From Monarcha castaneiventris obscurior (Eukaryota; Chordata; Aves; Passeriformes; Monarchidae), in assembly GCA_026261815.1 (NCBI GenBank), contig JAMPIT010000258.1, positions 12,453,501 to 12,517,500 on the forward strand: DNA of 64,000 nt, given 5' to 3'. Positions 22,001-36,400 of this stretch are shown here, piece by piece; position 1 is the stretch's first letter, and each line of letters begins with the position of its first letter. The notes under the pieces were generated by a model. The model was not told where the DNA came from. It did no database searches and saw nothing but the letters and a program-made list of their open reading frames with translations. The position numbers and the translations under genes are program-made.

Positions 22001-23960
22001 ACAGAGCCAGGTACAAGGCAGGCTCAAAGCAGAGAAGAGTTGAAGGAAAACTGCAAAATCATGTTGCTCTGCCCTGCTCTGCTGCTTGCACTGACCGAAT
22101 GCAAAGTACAAAATAGGATTCTGAACAAAACACACTGATTTAATGCAAATCACTACTGACACATTTTCATGGATAGATACAGACCCTTAAACGGGACAAT
22201 GGCATAAGTATTAGGGTGCCCATATTTCTTTTATATGTCTTGGAGTAGAAGTGGCCTTTGCTTTATTAGCAAATATATGTGCAATTCTTTTCACTGAGGC
22301 AATTATGCATAGTACTGAGCATATAAAAGTACTAAAATATTTTTAGAAGTGACTGCATGTGCTCTGCTAGGACTGCAGAATTATAATTTACTACATACAA
22401 AAAAGAACACAGTAAATGTTGCCTCACATTCTCGACTTCTTAAGTTTATATACTGCATTTAAACATTGTGCATTTTATTGTAACTATTTGGCACCAAATC
22501 ACACATGCAATAAACCAAATATGAACTTATACTGTTTCCTTATTTCTGCTGTTATATGTGTGCTGATCTCTAGCCTGTGCATGGCTCCTCCTTTCAGCTA
22601 TTTGTGGTTTTAGAGACTTTTCTAAGTTTCCAGTAATGCTGAATAGCTGTTTATAAAATTTCAAATTCTCCAAGGCCTTTTTTTGAATTAGTTCTTCAAG
22701 ACACTATACTTTGATGGTTCCATCCACTTTCATATATATTATGTGGTAAAATAAAACACTGAATTTTTCTCATCTTTCATTTTTCTTATTAAAAATGCAT
22801 TAAATTATTTTTCTTTTTATTTTCTCCCCCCCCATCCATTTTTCTCATTACACCTGCATTCTGCTTCAAGTCCTTCAACCCACTGTTAATTTTTTTTCTT
22901 TTGATAAGACAGAACATATTTGCCTCAGACTCATCTGGGATTTTTAGACAGAGGAGGACTATGGAGAAGAATTTTCCAGTACAAGTGGAAAATAAGTGCT
23001 TTAAACTTTTCACTTGTTCCTCCCAAAATGTTGATTGACAAAAAATAGTTCAGACCATTATCATGCCTTCTCTTATTTATTTCCTTATTGCATGTCTAAA
23101 CCCTTGCTGCCACTTGAATACCTGATATTTCATTGGAGCTCAGACCCACGCAGCATCATGAAACAAATGCTGTATTCTCCAGCAACTTGCAAGAATGTTT
23201 GGAACTATTGTTTGATTAAACAACATGATCCATCAAATCTCTTTGTCTCTTCCTCCAGATTTTACCTTTTCTTCATATTTCTTTTTTCTCTCACATTTAA
23301 ATTCTGTTTCCTGTATTTTCCTGTTTTCCATCAACCTTTCATTTTCTATTTTCAGTTCTAATATTTCACTGCCATATTTCCCCATTTCACACTTCTTTTC
23401 TGTTTACCTTAAAATACCTCATGAGATTTTTTTTAACCTCTAATTTTAGTTTTCTTTCACTGTCCCAGATCAACTAAAATTCTGGATGCCAGACCATCTG
23501 TATATGAGAAAAGAAAATATATTTTTCCTTCATTTCATAAGCCTCTCCCCTGTGAGAGTGAAGAGTGAAGGCTGAAATAAGGAAAAGGGAAAGGCAAGAA
23601 GAAGTAAGCTTTACTGCATTTAAATTTAGTAGACAGAGGACTCTGAAGGAAAAGTGGCACTAGGCTGATAAAGATTGTAATGAAATTAGCCTGTGGAATC
23701 TTGCACCTTTCACAGACTAACCATGAACCACTTCTTTTCCCCCATTAATGCAAGGAAAGGGAAGCGCAATAGATTCAGTCCTTGACATGGTTCTGATTAG
23801 AATTTACTGTAAAGCTGACTCTAGAGCTCTCAGCAGCTTGGCAGATGGCTCAAGGAAAACTGCATGTGAAACCAGTGAGAAATAGCTACAGGAAATCTAT
23901 ATTAAGCCAGATAACATGACTCAGGCTTTTAATGAGAAGAGTGACTGGGTTCTGGTTGGT
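19026..23960. other. Unique non-coding sequence
   Basis: No gene recognised. About 19,520-19,720 is slightly GC-richer, with a 64-codon and an 80-codon plus frame of no known family. About 20,975-21,070 has a few words (GATGAAATTGTACACATTGG, then GGGACCTAGGA) that recall an old CR1 internal region, too weak to call. An eight-base C run lies near 22,827. About 23,260-23,450 is strongly pyrimidine-rich on plus. Confidence 0.5.
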
Positions 23961-24022
23961 TTGTTGTTGTTGTTGTTGTTGCTGTTGCTGTTGTTGCTGT
24001 TGTTTTGTTGCTGTTTTGTTCT
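23961..24022 (+). repeat. (GTT)n trinucleotide microsatellite with GCT interruptions
   Basis: About 60 bp of TTG/TGT repeat, pure at its left end and interrupted by GCT and TTTT to the right. Confidence 0.9.
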
Positions 24023-27000
24023 TGTATTTTTAAAATTTCACTCTATGTATGGTCTTGTAGTTTGAATTAGGATGAAAATGTAAATATATAGTGAATTGGT
24101 TTCCTGGTTCCTGGCCCTAATTTATGACAGCATCAATATACTTCGAAACTATTTTTCTTCTGACATTTAAATGAAATAAAAATTCCTTCTAAAAATAAAA
24201 TTTTTTATGAAAAATCATACTTGTCCTGTACTTAACCAAATTCTGCTCAATTTAGCTCCATGCACTGTTAGAACTCAAACAGTTATACTTTGTAGATATC
24301 ATTGTACATTTTTTTATAAATAGGAATGGCTTTGATATTTTCAAAGTTACTCATGGAATTTGGATGATCAATTAACATTCTCTTTCATGGGAGCTGGACA
24401 ACTGTTTAATTTGTTTTTATATAATGCTTTAAAAAGCATCAGTGCATACGTTTAGCTGTAACCTGTAATAACTGGCATCTAATACAGTTCCAAACCCCCC
24501 ACACAACATCTAAGTCCCTATTGCACTTTGTGTACCCTCCCAACCACACATGGTTCAAAGCAGACACTGTTTGTAAGAAACCTTTCCAGGGGTCGCTAAA
24601 GAAACTTACTTGATCATGGTGTCTTTCTGTCACTATTGACTGTTCAGTTTTTCTACTTAGTAGATGGATTTTAAAGAACATCTAAAGGGGGTGTCAAATT
24701 GTTTTTTCTAGAATGCTTGAAGTGTATTTACTGAGTTTATTTGGTAGTTAGCTATAGCCAAAACAAATAAGCGGACTTAAATGGGGAAAAAAGAAAGGGA
24801 AGGGATAAAGTTATTCAATGAGCAGTAGGACCAATGATGTCTCTTTTCTTACAGACATCTTACATTTTTCAGTGACTGTATTTTCCATACTAAGAGCACT
24901 TCTTCAAAACTGTCTTCCCTCTGTCAGTACTCTGGATTCCCTCTTTACTGGTTAGACTAGAGGCAGTTTACCTTTTTCTTCACTTCAAACTGAACATGTG
25001 CCTATTAGGGTGACACTGATTTTTTTAGTACACCAAATAGAACAACTTTCCCTATAGAAGAATAATGTGGGTCTTGCTTACCTTTATGCTTGTAGGAATT
25101 TTCAAAAATTGTCTTTTTCTTAAACATCACTGAAGTCAGCCTGTAAGTTCTACAATTATTGGGAATCTGAAGGAGTGATGGTGAAAACATTTTGCAAGCA
25201 CATAAGACTCATTTTTCAAGGAGCAAAATGAAAAATCTCACTGTTATCAGCATTACTGCTGTATTTCTGAGTATGTAACTCCAAAATAATAATTTAATAT
25301 TATTTTTAAACATATTTGCATACTAAACCTGCTGATGCTTTAAGATTTACAATCATTATGTCATAGTGGTTTTAAGTTTAAAGTTAATTTCCACTCCAGA
25401 TAATTCAAATATGTGTTACAAAATAAGAAAGGGGGAAACAAAATCCCTTGTTGGCAGGTTAAATTCAAAGTGTTTTCCAGAAATGGCCATCAGCCAGTTT
25501 CAAGTCTATAGGAAAAGATGCTCAAAGAACTTGCAGTTCACTACCACAAGCATCGATAGCAATGCTGATTAGGACTTTCTTTCCTTCTACATTACAGTAA
25601 GCTGTGATGATCCATGGTCATTTTAGGACTAAGAATTCCCAAATGGTCTCTGTTTAAATCATCTGCCTATACTGAGCAAAATGCTACTGCCTTTATTAAA
25701 ACAGATCAGTCATGCTTGTCACAAATAAAGATAGATCAAAAGGAAGTAAGGGGAAAATGAAAGAAGAAAAACATATTAAATTTTTAAAATATTCTGACTA
25801 ATTTCTTTGTTGGTTTGGTTTTTTTTTTCTTTGAAGTCTTTCCTCAGAGACAAGGCAAATATTGTTTTACAATATATGATAAATTGTGAGAATCTATAAA
25901 TGTGGTCACACACTAAGCATGATGGAATTTACTGCTGCTGCACTGCCTGTCTCAGGCACACAGTAGGTTGCCCACTTTTCAGCACAGAGCAGTTACATTT
26001 TCGCAGTTGGGAGTGCAACATTATATGCAAGACAACATTTCTCAGAAGTCCATTTCCTAGGTCTAGGCACTGTAGACCTCATCACTTCTGTATTAAGAAC
26101 ACATGATAAGGTATAACATGGCCATGACCATCCAAATCCCCCTTTTTTATCAGTAATGTTAACTATCTCACTGCCAAAAATGTCAAACAGAGCAGCAACA
26201 ACAGGAACAGTCATTTACTTTCGGAGAAAGGTGACATTTCTACTCTTTTGGTACATTAGCTCCTTTTGAAATGCCACAGAACATGCACAGAACTGGTGAA
26301 ATTTAATAAAATAATTACTTATGCAAGACAGAACATAAAAAAGACAGAGAAGGTTAAAGCTGAAAGTGAAGTTAAAAGATATACATCAGGATTGGGAAGC
26401 GTCAAATGAAATGGAAAATCAAACAACAAAAATAGGCTTCTTCTGGGAGAAATAGAAAAAAATGGCAATATTTTAGTCAGACCAATTCTATTCAAGGGAA
26501 AAAACAGGGAATAACTTCATGGGTGGCCAAGACACATAGACCTGTCCTTCAATCCAATAAATGGCCAAGAATCCTAAACAGGAAAGCATAGTAGAAAATA
26601 AACAACTTGTGAATGTGAGCAGGAGCAGCTGGAATCAGGCTGTTCCCACCCCTTTAATAAATCCAAGAGGAAAATAGCTCAGAGGAATAAATCTCTAAAG
26701 CAGGAGTGATTGGTACATGGCTAATACTTGATGAATTACCAAGGCACCACATAACAATTTAAGGTGCAGAAAGCAAACATGGGCAGTTTGGGGCACTGAG
26801 AAGAACAGACGCAAGTTGAGGAGCATGCGATAAAAGAATGATCCAAATACTGTTAGTTTTCCTGGAACGACTGAGAGGTTCATGGGAAGCTAAACCTGCC
26901 AAGACTACTCAAACTGCTAGAAAAAAACAACCAAATCATGAGAAATACTCTTTTTTCCCTCACTGGCAGTCAGGTAGATTTACTGGGACTAAGTGTCTCT

Positions 27001-28075
27001 TGATATTTACAGAATAAGGTCTGAATTTTCTTTCTTTTTTTTTTTTTAATATGGTTGAAATAAATTATAAAAAACCCCACTATATTTTATTTTTAAAAAA
27101 TAGAAAAAAAGTCCATGCTTTTGAAAGCTGTTGGAGTTTAAGAGTTTTGCATGATGTAGATATTTGCTACAGGGTAATATCATGGGTTTATCTCTACCAT
27201 AAATGACTCATGATTTATGCTCCATCATATGAAGACATGAAGTGGTGCCTCTCAGAGGTGCCATAATACATTTCCAGTACCTTTCCTCATCATAAATTAG
27301 GAGATTCCACTCCTGTACAGCTTGGGAATAAGAAGTATTGAGGAAGATGACTCTTTGTGCTGCCAGCTCCAAATCAGCCTGAGATTCAGAAAAACCTCTT
27401 TGGCATCTGTTCTATAAACTACTGATCTTTTGATTAAAATTGGGGTCACCTGTATGAATTGAAGCAAAATTAAACTCTTGATAGGCGTTTGGTTTCTTGA
27501 CAAACGGCATTAAAACTTTTTCCAAATACTTAACAAGGGGCTTGTAAACTCTACTTTAGCATTAGGAAGAAATTAATTGGCATGGAAAATTTATTCTTGC
27601 AACTATATGTTAGAGGAAAAAAACCTGGAAACATACTAAAACAAATTAACTTGGAAATACATGGGTACAATTTGAAATGGAGTCTATGTGTCCATCCTCT
27701 ATCTCTACCTCATAAACTAGCAACTCTGGAAAATAACAGTTTAGGGAACTTGCTCAATATCTCAGAAATGGACATTTCCAGGTCCCTGCAATGATGCTTA
27801 GAAAAAGAAAAATGGAAAAGCACCAGAGAACTTTGTGCAGAATATTAGGTGCACTATTCATCCAGTCAATCTATATAATTTTCAGTCTGTCAATCCCATT
27901 GTAATTCAGACACTATTTTTATTGGAAGAAGAGAGATCATTAAGCTTAACATTACACAAGCCACTATTAACACTTTTAAAGGATGGAGGGACTTAAAATT
28001 ATTTAAAATATTGATAAAAATAAGTAAGTTTTATCTAATTGTGGTAAAACAGAAAAAAATGAACTGCAAATATAA
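24023..28075. other. AT-rich unique non-coding sequence
   Basis: No repeat or exon recognised across 4 kb. Homopolymer runs occur near 25,820 and 27,035. All open frames are 60-80 codons, on both strands, with no domain features. Confidence 0.55.
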
Positions 28076-28542
28076 TAGAATCATAGAATCATAGAATATG
28101 CTGAGTTGGAAGGGACCTATCAGGGTCACTGAGCCCAATTCCCATGCACAGGACACCCCAAGAGTCACCCCATGTGCCTGAGTGCATTGTCCAAAGGCTT
28201 CTTGAACTCTGTCAGGCTGGTGCTGTGACCACTGCCCTGGGGAGCTGTTCCAGTGCCCAGCCACCCTCTGGGTGAAGAACCTTTTTCTAACATCCAGCCT
28301 AAACCTCCCCTTACGCAACTTCAGGCCATTCCCTGGGGTCCTGTCAGTGGTCACAAGAGGAAAGAGATCGGTATTTGCATCTCCTCTATCTATACCTCAT
28401 GAGGAAGTTGTAACTGCAATGAAGTCTCCCCTCAGTCTCCTCTTCTCCAGGCTGAAGAGACCAAGTGACCTCAGCTGCTTCTCATGTGGCTTCTCTTCCA
28501 GACCCTTCAACACCCTTGTGACCTTCCTTTGGGTGCCTCTAA
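28076..28542 (-). mobile_element. CR1 LINE 3' fragment, inverted
   Basis: The left end is two complementary octamers (CATAGAAT-type) followed by GAGTTGGAAGGGACC, the complement of the CR1 3' terminus. Going right, the copy matches the complement of the 15.5-16.5 kb element in the same order: the hexa-Arg/Lys-poor 3' ORF end, the 'CACCCTCTGGGTGAAGAACC' block near 28,261, and the 'CTCCAGGCTGAAGAG' block near 28,446. It stops near 28,542, giving a 5' truncation of about 470 bp length. It is the same or a close subfamily as the 15.5 kb copy and has no coding capacity. Confidence 0.95.
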
Positions 28543-29949
28543 GAGTTTAATATTTTCAGTAATTTTTTTTTCTAGTTAGATTAGAAAGTCACAGTCAAGA
28601 GGAGCTGAGAGCTTCATTTATTTGATTTATTCTAATCTAAAAAACAACCTTTGATGTCAAGATGTTCATATTTGTTCTGTGGCCCTGGCCAGAAGTAAGA
28701 AGCAAAGTGGGAAAGTGAAAAACAAGTCAGTGAGGTACAAAGCTCTTTTGAAATTTGTGGAAACATTAAGACAAAAAAAAAGATTTACTGTAAGCTTTTA
28801 GTGGCAGTTTAGATTCTGCCCTTACTTTAGCCTAAGCTGTTCAGCCATCTGATACTGGAAAGTGATGTTTTCGGGATGAATAGTAGAACACACCTGCAAG
28901 GAACAATTCTGACCTTTTTGTAATACTAAGAAACATTTTATGAGTGATTAAGGTTCAGTTAGTAACTATTCAACCTAGGCTTTTGGTTAACTGAAGCAGA
29001 TTGACTATTTGAGCTTCTCAGAGATACAGATGGACCAGGTCAGTACATCTCTGTTTTTCATCCAGGCACTCAGGTAGAAAATTAGCCAACTGAACTCCAT
29101 AACTCCATCTGTAATTTTTAAAATTTTTTTTCACCTCCTTTTAAAAATTTTTTTCCCTGTCTCTCCTAATTGGGCTTGTGGATAAACTTTCAGCTTAATT
29201 TTACTGTTCTTTCACTTTCAGCCTTTCTCTGTAGGCTGGTATTGTCCTATCATAGCATTCCACAAGCTCTTTGCTTCTCTGCTTTTTGCACCACTGGCTA
29301 CAGATTTTAAATTGAAGTCATTAAGTTGTTGTGCAGTTTTTAGACATATGACCACCAATGTAAAGGTCAGGTCACCCATTTCTAAGATAAACTGCTGAGT
29401 TATATTTTATTGAGTATAAGCCTGGATAGACCTTGCTTGAAATTCTTCAGTGGGAAACATCCCTACATTGACAAAAAGTGTGAAGTTAGATGAATTTAAA
29501 TACATCAGCCATAAATAGAAAAAAGAGTTTCTTTTTCTGGCCCCATACTTGGACCAGAATATATGATATACAGCAGTGATGTGACTCATGTGAGACTGAG
29601 AAATTGAAGTATAATTCCTGATTTAAACAGAAAAAGACATTGAATCATTATGTCCCACGGGAATTCTCTAACTATTTTGAGTAACTGCCATTTTGTGGTT
29701 CTTAATAATTTTCACTCTCCTACTTCCCTCTTTCTCCTGCCTCTTCTTGGTTTCATTGTAACACAAAATTGAATTTTTTCCTAAATATCATATTTAGTAT
29801 GGAAACCTTGATACTAAGTATGTTAATAACTCCACTCACAGATATTCTATCAGACATCATGTTTTAAGCACTTCTTGTATCAAGTACCAACTCCACTGCA
29901 AAGGGACAGATATTTTCCAATGGAAATGATCATTCCAAGGTATTTGGCA
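28543..29949. other. AT-rich unique sequence between two CR1 copies
   Basis: A near-duplicate of a T-run/AAAA/T-run motif lies at about 29114-29158 (TTTTTAAAATTTTTTTT, then a similar copy about 27 bp on). Otherwise nothing recognised. Confidence 0.55.
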
Positions 29950-30432
29950 CTGTCAAGGCCAGACCTCAAATCCTGTGATTAGTTCTGAACCCTCACTACA
30001 AGACGGACATTGAGGTGCTGGAGTGAGTCCAGAGGAGGACAATGGAGCTGGTGAAGGATCTGGAGCACAAGTCCCATGAGGAACAGCTGGGGAAGCTGGG
30101 GCTGTTTACCCTGGAGAAAAGGAGGCTCAGGAGGGACCTTATCACTCTCAGCAACACCCTGAAAGGAGGGTGCAGCCAGGTGGGGGTTGGCTCTTCCAGG
30201 TAACAAGTGACAGGAAAGAGGAAATGGTCTCAAGCTACACCACGGGAAGTTTAGATTGGATATTAGATAAAATTTCATCACCAAAAGGACTGTCAAGCAT
30301 TGGAACAGGCTGCCAGGGAAGTGATTGAGTCACCATCACTGGAGGTGTTTAAAGGGTAGCAGCTGTCCTGGATGAAGGGTTAGACTTGGTGGTCGCAGGG
30401 GTCTATTCCAACCCAAATAATTCTGTGATTTC
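29950..30432 (+). mobile_element. CR1 LINE 3' fragment, second subfamily
   Basis: About 480 bp of CR1 3' ORF and UTR on plus. Recognisable blocks are CCCTCACTACAAGACGGACA near 29,991, ACCCTGGAGAAAAGGAGGCT near 30,109, GCATTGGAACAGGCTGCCAG near 30,297, and a terminal AATAATTCTGTGATT near 30,416. Sequence differs from the 15.5/28.1 kb copies, especially in the 3' UTR, so it is a separate subfamily. It is truncated at its 5' end and cut by frameshifts. Confidence 0.93.
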
Positions 30433-33400
30433 AAAGCTAATGTAGGGATAATATTTTCTGTCTTCAGGGTGTGGTGCCATAGAACCCTTTAATAATAAAC
30501 TTTATGGTAGCCATGAGCAGCTTAAGAATTTGCACATAGGTAGCCTATTTCTCTAGCAACACTCTCCATTTGGACTATTTAATGGACTGTGTAATTATTT
30601 CTCTTCATAATCTTCAAATATCCAAAACGAAAGATGGCAAATCATGAAATACCACTAAACCACTGTACATTTCTGAGTTTTAGCTCAGAAAATAGCACTG
30701 AACAGAGTATAACTATTAAATATAGACAATGGGACACTATTAATCAAATTAACCGTAATTTATCATAAGGATATCAATAGTAAAAAATCTATAACTTTTC
30801 TGGTAATATGGAGTCTTTTAGTGACACATATTTTATTTGGTGTGTACCTGTTCTGATGGCGAGGAATTAACACCATACTTAAAAAATTCAATAAAACCCT
30901 ATAGAATATAATGATAATGGTTTCTCACTGCTGTTTTAGGGAGAAGGAACTTGCTACTTTAATTTAAATTGAAACACAGTTTTAAAATTCCTGACCCCTA
31001 ATATCAATGTTATAATTGTTCTACTTTTATTCTGGGTAAGGAAGTAGTAATGAAAAAAAGACACTAAATGAGATCTAAAATAACTTCTGTGCATCAAAAA
31101 TGCATTTTCAGAGTGCAATATACCCAGTGAAATCCTGGTAATAATCCTTTTTGAGAGGTGGAAAGATGCCATTTTAGACCTGCAGGGTTTTAAGATAAAG
31201 AGACTTTAGATCATCCCACAGCATAATCTGTTTCTGGCCTTAAATATGCACACATTGTTTCAAAATTTCAAATCTGTGGAAAAGGTAGAGAAAGACACTG
31301 ACTGAGTGTTTTTAAAAAGTAACATTAAATGGCTAAGAAGTTGCAATCTTACAATTAGTTCCAGAGGTACTGGTTTAACACTGGGACCAGATGAGGAGGT
31401 TAGGATGAATAAAAATTATTTGCAACATTTTATGTCATACTGAAAAATTTCTTACAAGGTTAATTTCACCACCGTGTAATATGACTGTTATTACCTTTTA
31501 CACGCATTTACACATAACATCATATGTTCTGTTTTTACATTTTGAAAGAAAAGATGTCCCAGTCTCAGGATGAAAGTCAGCACTATTTGCTAGTCAGATG
31601 AGCCAATGCAGTTTTGGGTCACCAGAAACATCCATGGTTCTCTGGTTTTCTTTTGAAAAATGTCAGAAGCAAACAGCCAAACTCTTCTGCCTCAGGATTT
31701 ATAGAATCGTATCAGTTCAACAGAGCCACAAATTTGCCAGTGTGTTTGTCTTTCTAGCCAAGTGTGCTCCCTTATTATCCTGCTAAAATAAACCAAAATT
31801 CAGTGAGGCAAGAGGAATCTAGGCACAACAGGTATCTTGCTTCACAGGAGGAAATGCTGTAAAGTGAGAGGGAATTATGTTCCCTGTTGCAGGTTTCAGC
31901 TGTTCTTGATCTGTGCATTACACACAAAACTTTGTCGATGCTTCTGTGAAAGGACCAAAGCAAAGGTTTCTGCTTGCCTCTGCAATGCATGCAGGCAACC
32001 CCAAAGTATTTGTTTATCACAGAACACAAAAGCATGTCAAGGACACTGTTCCATACTGGCTGATGAACAGATGTTTAGGTTTAAGTTGTTATAAAAAGCC
32101 CGGTTTTGAAAGTGTGATTGGGACAGCAGCTATATATGATAATGTCTTAGGATGAATCCAGATGGAAATGGAATAGAAAATGGTAAGTAATGTCTCTCCT
32201 TTTTCTGAATTTACTTAAAGAATAATTTTGGACATGTATGAGTTTAGACTATTTTTAAGGGAATAATATAAGGACAGTACTGTTAAATTCACCAAACACA
32301 CTAGACGTGAATTTTTCATTACTATGGAAGGAGAACCAGCAATTCTTTTCTTTCCATTTGGGTTATTAATGCAACTCTGAGATTCTGATATCAGAAATTG
32401 TGTTTTCAGAAACTGAGCACAATTGCCTTGCTGCAGATTACTATTTTAAAATATCAGGTTGCTCTCCAAACAACATGGGAAAAGCACAGATAATGTAATA
32501 TTATTTTTACAAATGTATTCATCACAAAGTATATATCTTAATCCACTGAGTGCTCTTCAAACTGAATGTTAAGCATGCTCTCCCTCCTTCTGCTGAAATG
32601 CAGCCTTCTTTTATATCACCATTTCTATAGCAGTGAAAAAGAATATTTGACAATTTATTATAGGATTAGAAAAAAATTACCCAAGACTGTCAGTATATGA
32701 TGGTTTTGTCTGCTCTAGATTTTTTAAAGATCAAACTTTTTGCTGTCCTTACACCTATGTACATAAATTTGCTCAGGGGAAAACTGAAGCAACATAATTA
32801 TTTGAAAGCTTTATTTCTGTTACAAGTTAAACAATGGCTCTTTTTTTGTTGTTTTTTAATGTAAATATATTGCATAAAGACAAAAATGGAAAACTAGAAA
32901 TGTTTACGGCAAACTAAACTTATCAAGCAATCCAAAGTATTTTGACTGAGGTGATGTCTAATGCTATCATATTGTAAGTTCCGTTTTTAAAGTTAAATCC
33001 TATTATTTTCTCCTGGAATTCTGAAATTTAGGGGAGCAACTTCCCACTGAATTAACAGTTCAAGCTATCAGGCTCCTTAGCAAGCTCACAGTTCAGCAGA
33101 CTCACTTTCAGCTTCAATCTGCAAAAGCAGCACTACAATGGGCTGCCTGTTTTAACTCTTTTAGCATGGTATCTCCTGGAAATTAGCTGAACTCTTGAGT
33201 TTACAGCTAATCAGAGTATTTTAAGACATATCCTTTCTTCCAACTCTATCCAGAAAAAAAGGTACCACTTACATAAAAGGAGTGTAACGTATTTGTCCAA
33301 TTAATATGAATTTCAAATTTATTCCGAAGCTACTGAAATGCCTGTTACTATTTCTGTTTTCTGAATTGTGTATTAATAAAAAAACCAGTGGAATTGATGG

Positions 33401-36400
33401 GTTAGCTGTACATGGGACACAGTATGCTATAATTTGTGTTTTGACAGTGAAATGCTCTTTGGGTACCTTATTTTGGAGAACACAAGAAATCTTTGATTAC
33501 AATACAGATGAAAAATCACATTTAAAATATTCCATTTTAAAAATCTGAATGTATTTATAAGGAAGCATCAGCTATTATCAGAATCCTCTGAAGCCCTACA
33601 GAACAGTCTAATACATGAAAGTCAACATTTAATATGCTATAGTCTCATGTTTCCGTGCAGTAGCTCCAAGGAAATCAATTTTTCAGCTCGAGGGTGTTTT
33701 GATTTGGTGCAGTTCTGTAACATTTGTAAATGTTATCCAGAACGCCTTCAAAAATAACACAATTTAATAATCACAGATGTTCCTACTCTGTCTTCATAGC
33801 ACTGTTAAAATATCATGACAATGAGATTTATCAGATTTCATGGTACTACAACGTACACTGAGCTATTTTTGGAAAGGTTTTAATATGACTAAAAGTGAAT
33901 AAACTCAATTGGAAACTTTTAGAAGACTTTGAATGAAAGTTCTGTGATATTTTCAGAAGAAATGCTACCACCTTCACAGCTGAGATAGGATCAAATTATA
34001 GTCATGTGATAAATGTTGCATTTGTGCTCCAGGATATTGAAATTTTAAAATGCTCTCCCGAATCTGGCTGAGAGAGAAGCAGGAAGCTTTAGTGCAGGAA
34101 GCATCTTGGGCTGTTTCAAATTGTAGTGACTACAATTGCTCTGCAAAGACTTTTGCATTTAATGTGCTATGATGTTTCCTCCCTCATGTCTCATCATAGT
34201 AGACATAGGTAGGTGTAGCTTAAACTGCAGTCTCCTAAATTAGCAATTTGCCACTAAAATCAGTGTGCCTCTAAAATCAGTGAGTAGATGGAGATGCTAT
34301 CAAGGGCTTCACATTGCATTCTCTGGATTTGAATGGATCTTTGGAGGCATCCATATCTCGTCACTGGCTGCAAGGATGGTAATGACACTGAAAACAGGTC
34401 CAGTTCAGAGACTAAACACAGCTCTGATGGGTCTTTGCCCTACAGTTTAATAGGGAGAGATTTCCTTGCCCTTTGTTCTGCTAAAGCAGTGTTGCAGGCA
34501 GGCAAAAGGTTGATAATCTGTCCCCAAAAGTCTTAACAATCAATAAATAAGAGGGACCTTTGTTTTAAAGTATGAATCAAAAGCCGTACGAGAAAGTACC
34601 TATGTTATGTTTCAAGCTTTGCTTTGTGGGGTGGTGAAGTCAATGATGGTCGCAGATTCTGGGACATCAAGATTCTCCCTTAAGTGCCTGGAGGCAGAAG
34701 GCACCTTGAAGCTAAAAATAGAAAAGTAATGACTGACAGTAAAAAACAATCCCAGAACAGAGGCATTTACCATAAGACGCTCTAGTTCTTTTTCTACAGG
34801 TCTATGCTTTAACTATTTTGGATAAGCAAGGTCAGTCTACATTGTCTGCATCTTCCACTTATTACAGAAATAGATCCCTCTAACCTTCTTTCTACTTAAA
34901 TGAAAGCCTTTTACTTTTTTCTTATTATTTTGTAATGTTTAAGAAGTCACAGTTCTGTGCTTGTAGAAATTGCAGTTAGAAAACAGGAACCCAGATGATA
35001 AAAGGAAAAGCCATGCATAACACAACATTAATTGCCATTAAAACAATACATCCATAAGCCTTTAGAATGAATTCCATTGAAAAAATTTCAGTTATTTGGC
35101 ATGATGCTTTGAATTGGCTGTAAACGTGGCATTAGTAAGAGAATGAAATAATGTGACGTAACTTGTATTTGATTTTTTGTTAACCTGTCTGTTTTATTCA
35201 GAATGTTGAAAAGGTAAGTAATGGTATAAAACTATTGTTGTTCCAAAGATCAAATGTTTTAACCAGCCTATTGCATATCTTGCCTTTGACAAGGACCCAA
35301 ACATTTTCTGTGCTGTATATTTGCCATTTACTTATAGTTCAATTACATGTGGAGAATTCTGATTTTTGAGTAGCATGAGAAAACAAAACATATTGTACAA
35401 ATCTAAGTGTAGTATTTTGTGACTTTTGTCACTCATGGATTATATAAAAGCTATGAATATACAAAAATAGTTTTAACTGTTGTTTGACTCACTCAGCCTA
35501 AACTGTGGTGCAGAAAGAGCTCATACATTTCTGAATGCAGATGTACAATTCCAGCTGTGTTTTAACTGCAAAGGGGACTTAGACATAGACAGAGGCCATT
35601 GTTTATCTACCATACCATGGTTTTCCTTCAACAGGGAATGCAGACATAAAAACCATCAAGAAATCACGACTCTCTTCAGTAGGTCTATTTGTCTGTGGTA
35701 TTGGGACACTGGGATAGGGAATTACTAGAAAGCACCTGACTTGCAGTATATAGTCACAGCCAAATAATCTAGGATTTAAAAAAAAAGTGAGGGGCCCTTC
35801 CCCATAAAGTAATTTTCAAAGCAGTACTAACAATATTTTTACAATATTTTAAAAATTAAACTCCTTTTCTGTGTCTCCCATTTGCATCTTTGTCTTACCC
35901 TAAAATATTGTGGGGTTGTTTGGTGTTATTTTTTTCGCAGTGGTAAAACATGAACTTTAGAACATTTCTATCAAATCCACTGACTGCTTTGCCTGACTAA
36001 CCTGACCCAAAGGCCTTTCTCTGGAGAACATTTTCAAAAGCCTTAAATTGACAAACACTTTTTTGCTTGTACTGCTTCTACCTGTGAGATTTATTAAACT
36101 TACCATTTGGACACAGGTTATGGTAAATAACAATTTCACCTTTGAAATTATATCATCTGTCCAAAACATAGCTAAAGATAAGATGCTTTGAGTGCATTTG
36201 TTTCTTTGAAGCTGCAATTTTGATCGTCTTCTAGAAACAGATTAGTATCCTGTGTACCCCTCTGTATATCTCAATGCGTCCCTCATGAGCACCTACAGCA
36301 CAATTCTTAATTTAGGGAGCCTTTAGATTGGAAATGAACCTCTGTGGTTGTTAATGTCTAAGTAACAATTGTTCTTGTGTTGTGTGTGCAGCTTTGTTAC

